Below are positions 47,742-58,686 of a stretch of 64,000 nucleotides of DNA, piece after piece; the first letter of the stretch is position 1; every line of letters begins with the position of its first letter. Position numbers and translations under genes: made by a program. The stretch comes from Calcarisporiella thermophila CBS 279.70 (Eukaryota; Calcarisporiellomycota): NCBI RefSeq assembly GCF_041956535.1, contig NW_027192223.1, positions 107,879 through 171,878 on the forward strand. Reading direction: 5' to 3'. The notes beneath the pieces were generated by a model. It had not been told where the DNA came from and made no database searches. It saw only the letters and a program-made list of their open reading frames with translations.

Positions 47742-49454
47742 ATGGTTGCAATTCGTAACGCAGTTGCATTATTTTGCACCCTTTCGCTTCTTTTCTCGGC
47801 CACCCCAGTCGCTGCCAAGGAGCATGCCATTTCCCACCACGTCCACAGCCATACCCATGACCTTTCCCATGGCCACAGCCATGAGAAATCGCACAAGCAC
47901 CATAAGCATGGCCATCATGATCCCCATGGGGGTAAGGAGCTTAACCATGAGAAGTGGAAGGGCTACAAGATCCGGCTAAACAAGCCGAAGCTTTGCGACC
48001 CAAAGGTCAAGCAATACTCTGGATACGTCGACACTCCCGACAACAAGCATCTTTTCTTTTGGTTCTTTGAAGCTCGGCACAATCCTAAGAAGGCTCCCTT
48101 CACAGTCTGGCTCAACGGAGGCCCTGGTTGCTCGAGCATGATCGGTCTCTTTGAGGAGCTCGGCCCCTGCAGGGTAAACGAGCACGGCGAGGCGAAAGTG
48201 AATAAGCACTCATGGAATGAGGCCTCTAACATTCTGTTCCTCGACCAACCTGCCGCAGTTGGATTCAGCTACGGGACATCGGACGTGAACACTACCCCCA
48301 AAGCAGGCAAGGACGTGTATGCCTTCCTGCAGATCTTCTTCGAGCACTTCAAGGAGTACCGCCACCTGCCGTTCCACTTCTTCGGCGAGAGTTACGGAGG
48401 GCACTATATCCCCAACTTCTCGCGCATCATCGTGGAAAATAACAAGAAGATCAAACAAGGCAAGGCTGAAGGGCACATCATCAACATCAAGAGTGCCGGA
48501 GTGGGCAATGGGTGGACAAAGGGGCTTGTCCAGTACAAGTACTATCCGATATACGCATGCAATAATGACTATGGACCGGTCCTTGACAAGGAAACCTGCA
48601 AGAAGAGTCTCGAGGATTACGAAACAAAGTGCAAGCCCAAGCTGCAACAGTGTCTCAAGAATCCTAAGGATCTCAAAACGTGTGTCGAAGCTGAGGATAT
48701 CTGTCAGGAGGTCACCTTCGGCCCCTTCTATGAAAAGAGCGATCGCAACTATTATGACATTCGTGAGCCCCGCAATTGGACGTGAGTACCCTAGATTCAC
48801 CTCCTTCCTTCTGTAGAGTGCTTCTTAACTCTCGTAATGCGTTTTATAGCATCCCCAACCAATGGGAAACAATATACCTCCAGAACGATAAGATCAAGCA
48901 AGCGCTAGGTGTGGATCCCAAACTCCAATACCAGAGCTGTAACGACAAGATCAATGAGAACTTTTACAATCAAGCCGATCACGACTTGAATTTCGACCAA
49001 CACATCGGCTATCTCCTCGATAACGATGTTCGCGTACTTTTGTATGCCGGGACGGCAGACTTCATCGTAAGTTTTTATTGATGTTTTTCTATTTGAGAGT
49101 GTTCACTTTGCTTATCTTTCCTCTTATATTTCTTAGTGCAACACCTTAGGCTTTAGTGCCATGGCCGACCAGATTAAATGGAAGGGAGGTAAGGGCTATA
49201 AAAAAGCCAAGTTCCACCCCTGGCGTGTGGATGGCCATGGCCATGTAGTCGGAGAAGCTAAGCACTATAAGAACCTGGTCTATGCAACAATAAAGGACGC
49301 CGGCCACGAGGTAAGCAAGTTATACTATTCTACTATTAGATTCGTCGCTCCTCTAACACTCTTTTCTAAACTGTAGGTCCCCTACTACAAGCCGAAAGAA
49401 TCCCTTTACATGTTCAAGCGCTGGATCAATGATAAGCCTTTCTATCAACACTAG
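47742..49454 (+). CDS. Serine carboxypeptidase S10 (carboxypeptidase Y-like) with His-rich propeptide
   Basis: Vacuolar or secreted serine carboxypeptidase. Four exons: 47742-48781, 48850-49066, 49137-49310 and 49377-49454, giving 502 residues. Signal peptide about residues 1-25 (VALFCTLSLLFSATPVAA). A His-rich stretch follows (about 29-64, with HSHTHDLSHGHSHEKSHKHH), unusual for the family. S10 core: YSGYVDTPDNKHLFFWFFEA, VWLNGGPGCSSMIGLFEELG, the nucleophile in FFGESYGGHYIP (Ser about 217), Asp about 417 in YAGTADFI-CN and His about 476 in DAGHEVPYYKP. All three catalytic residues are present. Paired cysteines match carboxypeptidase Y. The His-rich part could bind metal or act as part of the propeptide. 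Confidence 0.93.
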
Positions 49455-49899
49455 CTCTTTCAAAATAATAGTATATAAGCTAATGTAAACTAATCCCCTT
49501 TGACAGTGGATCTACCTCTCTAATAATTCCCGTTTTTGGTGTATTATCATATAGTAATTTCTTACTGGCTGACTAGATGTGTAGCTTAATCCTATCTCCT
49601 ATTATTTATTGAAAACTTTCTATATATCAACCTTGAATAAAAAAACAATATATTAAAAAAGGTATCCATCCCAATCTGTGTTCAAGAGACTACGGACTTT
49701 TCGTTATTTTGAAGTAAACTGGTTTTCTATCGTTCTTATGCAACGACTGCACTGGAGCTGAAATGTCTGAAATAACTGAAATGTCTGAAATGCAATACGC
49801 CACCATAAAACAAAAGAATTATGGCCACCTAGGTACACACTTAGGAATTAGATCGTTTCGCGATCAGAACTAAGTAAAGTATCGCATTTGAATCGTTTC
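49455..49899. other. Intergenic region
   Basis: 445 nt, AT-rich; carboxypeptidase 3' UTR and POM152 promoter. A short repeat of ctgaaatgtctgaaat is present at about 49757-49793. No gene seen. Confidence 0.5.
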
Positions 49900-52800
49900 A
49901 TGAGAAGAGCTGCAACAGCAGAGGCATCGCCACCATCGCGAGGGGCTCGCAATCCTCTCATCCCTCACGAGTTCGTTGATTTCCCGACACAGCGGCTCTA
50001 TGCTACCGCGTTGTTCGTTGCTGTTCAGGCATGGAAGGCAAAATCCGTGCTTGAGTATTCCTATCTCGGCGAGGCGCACGCTCCGCACCTGTGGTTGCTG
50101 TTGGATGCGGGCTTCTTTACTTTACTCTATATTCTTCAGATTCCCTGGTTAAATCTCAAGGCTTGGAGTACAATGCTTATGATTACAGTGTTCTGCGTTT
50201 CGGATGTGGTAATATTCTCAGGGTCCAAGGTAACTTCTTTTCTCTAGGTTGAATGGTTCGACTCTCCATTAATGTCTTTTTTATTGTCTATTGTTGCAGC
50301 CTCTTCAGCATTTACCCGCCTTAATGATGTCTCTTCCTGGATTGTTTGGTAATGAACATTCTCCGTTTTGTCTAAAGCATTTCTATCTAAGTGTTATTAT
50401 TGTTTGACCGATAGCCGACTATGCACTTGGATATGCGGGATATCGGCCTGCGCTGTCCCAACGCGAGGTAAAAATCCAAGGTAGGTTGTCAATTATTCTG
50501 TTATGGAGAGAAATATATTAATATTATAGCATATATTAGATGTCTTATACAACGCTTCCCATATCCTCGGAAAACATACTGTACAGTTTCTCCCCTACAG
50601 GTATGAGCCTATGTTCCCACAGTAAATTCTCAACACTAGATTTAACCACATGTTTCTAATGGCATCAATAGTACTGCTAAACTTAATCCGGAAAATCGGT
50701 GCTTCTGTCTCGAGCGCACCCCACCCAAAAAACGAAAGAATGTTCTGCTTCCAATTCTATTCAACGGCACTTCCCCTACATACCTGCAATACTCGCATAT
50801 AGATCTAGTGACCGGCATGCGCCAGCTGGTCAACCTCACCAAACGAGACATTATCCGTTTTCGGCCCTCCGACCACTTCCAACAACAACAGCAACTTCAG
50901 AAAGATTTAGAATTATACTACATTGCAGTGCGGGAGCCTGGATTCTACAAGATCGAGCGTGCTCTGGATCGTAATCAAACTGATATCATGCTTTATAGGC
51001 GGGAGGCCTTGGTTGTTTTATGTCCAGAAACAGATTTCGGAAGGGATAAGGCGGTATCCGGATGGAGAAAGAAGGCACCCACTCAGGTAGTTTTACCACA
51101 GCCACAACACCGTTGTAAGGGCGATGATGAAGAAAGCATCCCACTTTGGCTGCGTGGTCTTCCTCCTTATCGGGTGGAATATGTGCGGCGGGTGAATGGT
51201 GAGAAGTTAGTGGTGACGATGGAGGATGTGAAGCCAGAAGATGGAGAAAGCATCCCAGCCGTTTATGCAGATGGAGGTGCTGTGATGCCCTCTCACTCCC
51301 TCGGACCGGTGGGGTGGGCAAGAGATAAAGAGATGACTTTGCCACTGAATATTACGTTTGATGCACCGGGCGAAGTAGACTTGGAGATCCTTAGCGTGAA
51401 AGATGGGTGTGGCAATACACAAACTTATCTCTCTCCCACTGAACAGCTCTCGGCGGAGGAAGAGGCAGAGACCAGCTTGGAACGAGGCGATTCGCGCCGC
51501 TTCACCATCCATCCACGGCCCGTTGGAAAGCTATTGTGTGATCCGAATAAGCCTATGAAGCTATTACACGGCGGAGAGCCTTTAGAAATCCCATTGCAAA
51601 TTGTCGCCGAAGAGGGAAACGAATGGACCGCTGAGATTGGATTCTATCCTCCGCTTGCCGAGGAGGTGGAAGAAAAAGCGATGAGGCTGCCGAATGAGAT
51701 AAAAAATATTACAGTGCGGACAAAGCGGTCTCTCTTTAAAGTCCATGCTCCTGGTACCTACACGCTAGCATCGGTAATGGATGCTCATTGTCGTGGGGAG
51801 GTGCTCTTGCCCGCATCGTGTCGCGTGCAGGAAGTCGCACCCCCAACGGTGGAGATTTCAACCACCCCAATCAAATCCAAATGCATTGGAGAAATAGGAA
51901 TATCGGCTGCTCTCACTCTGACGGGTGAACCGCCGTTCAACGTCTATTACAAGTATGTTTCCTAAAAACACTCTTTCAGTCTGAACCATATTAACGCTTC
52001 TCCCCTCTCTTGCTATATTCTCCCATTAGAGTGTTCAAGGATAAGGTTCAATTACCAGAAATGCCGCCCAAGTCTATTGATAAGACTCGCCATACACTCT
52101 CCCTTATTCCAGACGTAACGGGATCCTATGAATATGTGTTCTATCGCATAGACGATGCCAACTACGAGAAGATTCCCATTCAAAACACGGTAATACGACA
52201 AGTTGTGCACCCACAGCCCAGGGCGGAATTCCTCCAAAAGCCGGTCCAAGGTCCAATCAAGAGCTGTGTAGGGGGTCGCACTGCTCTCGCTATTCGTATG
52301 AGTGGTATCGGGCCCTGGAAGCTACATTACGAAATCATCCACAAGAGCCATCGGCACACTTACTCGGCCAATGTGAACGATTTCTATCATACAATTGAGA
52401 CCCCTCCACTTGAAGCTGGCGGCTTGTACACGGTTTCGTTGCTACGTATTGAGGATGCCAACGGTTGTGTCCAAGACTTGGATACTAGCGACCTCACCAT
52501 TGACGTACGACCTTTCCGGCCCTCAGCCGCATTCCACTCTCCCTCGACACCAGAGCATCCGGCTTTCTTCCTCGAAAATCACACCGCCCAGCTACCGCTT
52601 GAACTTACGGGCAATAAGCCATGGACAGTTACCTACAAAGCCGTTGGCGAGACAAATTCTCAGCAGGCCATTTTAATGGATCCTAATGGCTCATTAGAGG
52701 TGATGCGGCCCGGACTGTATGAGATAGTGCAGGTGCGTGACGCTTATTGCGCCGGTAAAGTTGTTCCGGATGCAAGCAGATATGCAGTCGCCTGGCATCC

Positions 52801-54028
52801 TCGTCCGTCTGTGATGTTCGATATGGAGCAGGTGCAGAGAAAACAAGACACAAAGGGTACTACTTACTATGAGCGACAGAAGGTTTGCCAGGGAGACTTG
52901 GATGCCGTTGACTTACACCTGAGCGGGAGGGCCCCTTGGCTTGTGACATACGAGCGATATTTCAAACCGCTTGGGGCGGCCGAGTTCCAGCGCCCTGATC
53001 GCCTGGATCTTTCCGCCAGCTTCCCGAAGACCAAGCTCCATCTCCAAACTACTGAGGCAGGCACTTACACATACCGAATCGGGGACATTGCGGATGACAT
53101 GTACGTGAAATCAGTTCCTCTCGCCAAGCAGCTAGTACTCGAGCAAAAAGTCTACCATAAGCCAAGTGCTCAGTTCATTAAGCCCACCGCCGTGCGGGTA
53201 GCCTGTGTTGGACAGAGCGGGGTCATCGGAGCGGAGAAACCACTTGTGCTCGAGTTCAAGGGGCTGCCTCCCTTCAATGCTAAGATACGGGTGCGACACG
53301 AAAATACCCCGCTCGAGAGTGAGTCCGAGCACGAGATGGTCCAGCTCTCCAATATCACAGAGTCACGACATACTCTCTCGCTCCCAACACGCTTCGATCG
53401 CATTGGCACTTATATCATCACCCTTGAGGAGGTGAGCGATGCTTCTGGGTGTGGCCAATCTATTCCGGTCCACTCCGAAATGGCTGTCAAGATCCAAGTG
53501 TTGGATACTGCTTCTATCACTCCCCTCTCTAACAATCAAGTCTATTGTGTTGGTGATGAGGTACGTTTCTCGCTGCAGGGAGTGGCACCGTGGACCGTGT
53601 CGTACGCCTTTGATCAGAAACGCGACACTGTTTCGGTTTCGAATGTGGACTTTGTAAGGTTTGCTGATCGCCCAGGTGAATTGCGGATTGAAAAAGTCTG
53701 CCACCTCCGTAATCAGTGCTGCACCGAGCCAAATCATGGGGTGATTGTGAAAGATATACCCGGGGCCCGAGTAAGTGGCGGGCGAGAAATAATCGAAACG
53801 TTGCGCGAGGGCGACAAAACCGAGATCAACATTGAGCTCATCGGCGAGCCGCCATTCACGTTCACATATACTCGGTCTGCGCCAGGGGGAATTCTTGAGA
53901 AGCACACGGTGCGTGACGTGCAGGACAACAAGTACACGCTCTACACTAGTCAGGAGGGAACATTCGAGGTGGTGTTTGTTGCAGACCGATGGTGCCAATA
54001 TCCCCATAATAGAGCTACCCATACATAG
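49900..54028 (+). CDS. POM152: Nuclear pore membrane glycoprotein Pom152
   Basis: Transmembrane ring nucleoporin. Six exons: 49900-50229, 50300-50348, 50415-50480, 50540-50600, 50672-51952 and 52030-54028, giving 1261 residues (yeast Pom152 is about 1340). The N-terminal 110 residues hold two or three membrane helices (HLWLLLDAGFFTLLYILQIP, MLMITVFCVSDVVIFSG). A long lumenal region of repeated Ig-like units follows, with recurrent blocks such as GEPPFNVYYK, GIGPWKLHYE, GNKPWTVTYK, GRAPWLVTYE, GVAPWTVSYA and GEPPFTFTYT, typical of Pom152. A QQQQQLQ run lies near 50881. Start: ATG 49900 rather than an upstream TTG. Exon joins all keep frame. Confidence 0.93.
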
Positions 54029-54459
54029 TGAAAGAACAGAAAACAGAACTGCATTTTCGCTCTATCCTTTTATTATTATTTTATTTTACCTTATTATTTC
54101 TTTCTTTCTCTCTCTTGTGTAAATAATGCAAATGGAAATGCTTAGAAAAATAAAACCATGCTTCTGAATCATGGTTGCAGCCTAGTTTTTGGTTCACTAC
54201 TAGATCTTGGGTGTTTACCACGTCAAGAGATCTGACAGGATAGCCTCTCGACCGCCCATGTAACCCTAAACTATAGCCTGCTTTCTGGGAACCCATCTTC
54301 AAGGACATTTTTACCCTCTGTCTTGTCTTTTACAATCCTATATTTTAAACCTTACATTAAAATCTTGAAAACAGGGGGAAATTGGGATAGGAATGAAGGA
54401 TTATGCTAAGTAATCCAGATTCGGATAATATACACAAAAAAGAAACGACATAAACGCCT
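54029..54459. other. Convergent intergenic region
   Basis: 431 nt shared by the 3' ends of POM152 (+) and the sphingomyelinase-like gene (-). AT-rich near 54061-54120. No gene seen. Confidence 0.6.
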
Positions 54460-57158
54460 CTACACACAGATGCTCTCCTCCTCATCATCTCCAATATTTA
54501 GATAGCGTCTCAGCATTCGAAGTACTTGAGCTGCGAGCCCGAGGACCGTCATCCCGTTCTCCTCGGATGTCATCCGGACCTGAATCCCACTTGCGTCCTG
54601 GTGTCTCTCGAGCTCCACCACATCCGCCTGCAACGTGGCGTTGCCCTCATTCGTCACCAGGTGCTCGGGCACCACTATCTTCAAGCTTCCACCCCACCGC
54701 TTGTCCGCATCCAATGCTCTAGCATGCTTCTTTTTGCACTGATTTCCTCCAAAGATACTGCGCGCACGACACACCACCTTTCGCGCACACTTGATCAGAT
54801 TCTTCTCGCACTTTTTGGGAAAGCGCACGGCAGAATTTCGCGTCGCGAGGCGGGTGTAGCGGTCGAGGAGGGGGTCCATTTGAAGCTTGTCCGCGGAGAT
54901 CAAGCGTTCGGTCAGCTCTACCACAAGCAAACAATATGGGTCAGATAAGACTCCATATACTTAGCAGGTGAACGTCAATTTACCATGCCAAGAGTGAGCG
55001 CTAAGATCCTCTAAATCATATGTACTCTTAGCGTCATAGAGCAGGCTCCAGTTCGGTTCCTCCTCTGGGTTTTTATTGGCCGCATCAAGGTCAAAGGAGT
55101 ATGTGTAGTGGTTGAGAATGCGATACGTTTTCTTCGAGAGCTTATAGACTCTAAATTTGGATGAATATTTTAGAACTATTACGTGTGCTAGGATGAATTA
55201 TGGAATCTAGAGATTTTACCGAAACGCAGGGTTCAAGTCTTTGTAGGGAGTCACACTGGGGGCAACGTAAGCCACGTTGACGGGTTGAAGATCGTCGGAT
55301 TGCGGATCATAAAACACATGGAACTCATCATAGTGGGAGTGTCCTGTTTCCAAGAATGAGAGCACAAAGATCGAGTCAATCCTGCACAAATGCTATCTAA
55401 GGAAAGCTTACCGTAAAATTGGCTCACAATAGTGTCGTTAAATCTTGCTACAATCCTCGAAAAAGCGCGGGCCATTTCAGGGAAGGCATCCAAGTCAAGA
55501 GGGCTCATATGCCCAATGACGATGACCTTCTTCCCCTCCCTCTCGGCATTCCATAGCTCACTGACCAACCAGCTTAACATGCCCTCAGGGTCTGGCTCGT
55601 CGTCAGGGCGCATCAACATCCACCAGTTCAAATTGTAGAAAAAGTTGGTGTTGAGAGAGACGAGTCTCAGAGTGGGCGTGAGAGAAGCAGAGTAAAAGCC
55701 AGCGGTGACAAATGTGGAAGGGGGAATTTGGTTGGCGAACCAGTGCTTCCACAGGGACGAGAGGTGATGGTAGAGCCAAGAGGCGGAGGGCGCCTCAGGA
55801 GTGCGGTGAGTGGGAAAGGAATTGGTAGGGACACCCTCATGGTTTCCTATACATCATACAATAAGAACACACGATTCAATATGGTGCAATAAAATTGAAG
55901 TTTGGATGTATGGTTGAAGAGAGTACCGATGGTCAGGTAAAGAGGAGTTTCGCCGAATGTGCGCAGGAAATCTGAGGAGGCAGCGCTCGAAGTGCTCCGT
56001 AGGGTAGAAATTGTTTCCGCCCATATATCTATATGAAGAGCTAAGGGTTAGCGTAATCTACGATGAAAATAGGGCCACAGCCAAACATTCAATCTGCATC
56101 ACCATGGGGTGGCATATCTCTATTAAGGGTGCAAAGAAAGATGGAATTGAGCCGGGTGCGTTTTGGATGGTTTGGAGTAGGCCGACTTACCCAGTCATGA
56201 TCGCAAAGTCTATGCTTGGAACAAGCTTGGGAATCATCTTGATGATATTTTCAACAAGCGCCTTCGGCACATCGCACTTGTATTCTCCCCAGCGGCCGGC
56301 CGGTTTTTTCACGCCCTTGCCATTGGGCGGACGGCAGCAGATAGGATCCCGGCAGTCACCCTCCAATCCCTCCTAATACCATATTGCATTTTTCAACGGA
56401 AGAGTCACCTACAAAATCCGACTCCTTTAACTTGCCTGGTATTCGGGGTCATAGTGCCAGTCCGTGAGTTGGACAAGTGTTATGGCATCTTCTTCTTCGT
56501 CTCCTCCCGGTGGTATTGTATCGGTTCTATTTGGTGCAGGTGGCGGTGGAGGTAGCGGAATCTCCCAAGCATCAGAGGGAGAAGGGAGGGGGCACATTCG
56601 AAGCTTTCGGCACATGTTGATCGGCTTGAAGAAGGTGTTTCCGAGCACCGTGAGGCCCCACGGGCCAAATTCAGGGACTATTCCCTTGCACTAGCAGTTC
56701 ATATTAGTTAGAATGAGGTCGGTATCCAGGGGGGAAAAGACAGGCATTGCGCCATAGAGATGGACTCTACCACATGCTTGGACTGAATTCCCAGCCTTGC
56801 GCATATCTCCGAACTAGTGTACAATATTGCCTCGCGCGTAAAATTGAGCTGGACCAATTTTTGAATCTTGCTGGCCAGGGGCAGGCACACTTCACATGTA
56901 AAAGACGCAGGCTATTTCGGCAGCGCGAGTAAGTAAAATTTTGCTCTTTGTGCCGCCTTAAGAGGGCTTTACCTTGGTATTGCCGCTGGACGTTTTCACC
57001 AGCATCTCAACATTCGGCTCCCACTCGACCTCCTCCAGCAGCGTGTTCCATGGCGCCTTGAAGTTGGAGCTGCCACGGCGGAAGGGTTGCTGGAGAGAGG
57101 GCGCGTACGAGGGTGTGAAGAGCAGGAATAATGACACGACAACTACAAGCCGTGTCAT
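54460..57158 (-). CDS. Acid sphingomyelinase-like phosphodiesterase (saposin B + metallophosphatase)
   Basis: Secreted or vacuolar lipid phosphodiesterase. Ten exons: 57158-56973, 56911-56771, 56690-56436, 56372-56191, 56119-56103, 56028-55927, 55846-55412, 55343-55220, 55150-54984 and 54917-54460, giving 688 residues. Signal peptide about residues 1-19. The saposin-B domain (about 63-140) has the expected Cys pattern (SFTCEVC, SSEICARLG, VCKGIV, LCRK-type). Metallophosphatase motifs are complete: LTDWHYDPEYQ, TGDMPPHDIW, GNHE, VIGHMSP and GHSHYD. The GDMPPH part of the metal site comes from a 17-nt exon. The intron 56373-56435 uses a GC donor (gcaagt). Substrate (sphingomyelin or another phospholipid) is inferred from family only. 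Confidence 0.9.
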
Positions 57159-58686
57159 GGGATGGGGAGAGATGCAAGAGAATGATCAGGAGGCGGGGCA
57201 ACTTAGAGTGAGCCAAGGTGGAAGAGTTAGAAGAGAGCTAGAAGGACATCAACCCCTGGGATCTGAGAGAAAGGGCCACATTTTTAATAATCATATACTG
57301 GGAAAGGCAGGGCTATCTATCTTTAATAAAATGCCCAACGGTCTCTGCATGCGGAGGCAATTCTATTGGTTGATTGGGCAGACTGCGGTTAGGGGAATAT
57401 TAATCCAAATTTTAGGTTGAAACGTGGAAATCAAGATATTCTGGTATTGGAAGGGATGCGCATCTCCAGTGCTGACTGTGCTGAGGCTATAGGGACTTGC
57501 AAAGGTGTCTGAGCTGGTAAGTGAGCGTGCGGTATAAAGCAAAGCCATTCCTTTTGGCCCTTTCTTTGTAGCCGTAATACGGCTAGTCCCTCTAGTCATA
57601 AACTCGCATACTATTGCAACATAGGGTTAGCTTGTGAACAGTTTAAAGGCCAGGAGTTTTTTGCTAGTTCATCCATGATATAATACTCCTTTAACTATAG
57701 AGTAGGCGTCTGCATCATGAGGACCATATTGATCTTAGTACAACGAATTCTTTATTAAATATAAGCGCTTAACATAATCTCGCGTATTTTTTCGACGTGA
57801 AATGCTCCGAGACGGATCGATGTTAAGGTCTTACCCCCCCCCCCCTGTGACTGGAAGCATGAGGTCGAGGGCATCTAATAAATAAATAAATAAATATTTC
57901 ATTACGGGTGATTATTTAGATTTGGCTCCAAACTTCAAATTGAAGAGGCCCTAGATAGTTTATTTCTTCTCTCATTAGTTATCCACTTTGAACTCGCCCC
58001 GAGTTGCAAATGGACCGCAACTGATCGCTATCTTTTCAGCCTTTTCTTAAACAAAAGGGTCGAGAACAGTTGACCCACAAAGAAATCATTGAGAGGCCCA
58101 GCCCCCATGGGACAGCGGTGAAAAATAATTGTCCGTTCAGGATTGCAATTTAAGAAATTGGGTGCCTTCAACGTTTGGCTCCGACTTTTCAATTCTTACA
58201 GTACAAAAATAATAAACGAGTGCCTTTTTTATTTTCCTTACTTTCTCCACTCAGCTGCCACAGTGGGAAAATGATTATCCTAATGCTAGTACAAAAGAAA
58301 CAGGAAAGGAGAAAAAGAAAAATATGTATCAGGAGTGTGGCAGTGTAATGCTAACGAACAATATCAACAACTGGAAAGTGAAATAGAAAAAAAAAGAAGC
58401 TACTATTAATAGTTTAAATGTTAAAAGTATAATTTAACATATCGAGACAGTTAAGCAGAGACAGTTTCATGAACAGGAGTATAGTTAAAAATAACAAGCA
58501 CTCACACACATACAAATGATAAAAAATAAAACTAAAAAGGAGCGGGGTGGGGTTTTTCACAAGCCCAACAACAATAGAAGCGAGCAAAGAGAAACTAGAC
58601 ATTCCAACTATTATTTCCCGTTCAAATGAATTAGAGGATTTAGTGAACAACAATTAAACTCAACAACCCCTCCACATCTGTATTAG
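57159..58686. other. Intergenic region, 1.5 kb
   Basis: Upstream of the sphingomyelinase-like gene and downstream of the membrane protein gene, both minus. It contains 12 consecutive C at 57834-57845 and an (AATA)n run at 57878-57895. AT-rich to 58680. No coding frame supported. Confidence 0.55.
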
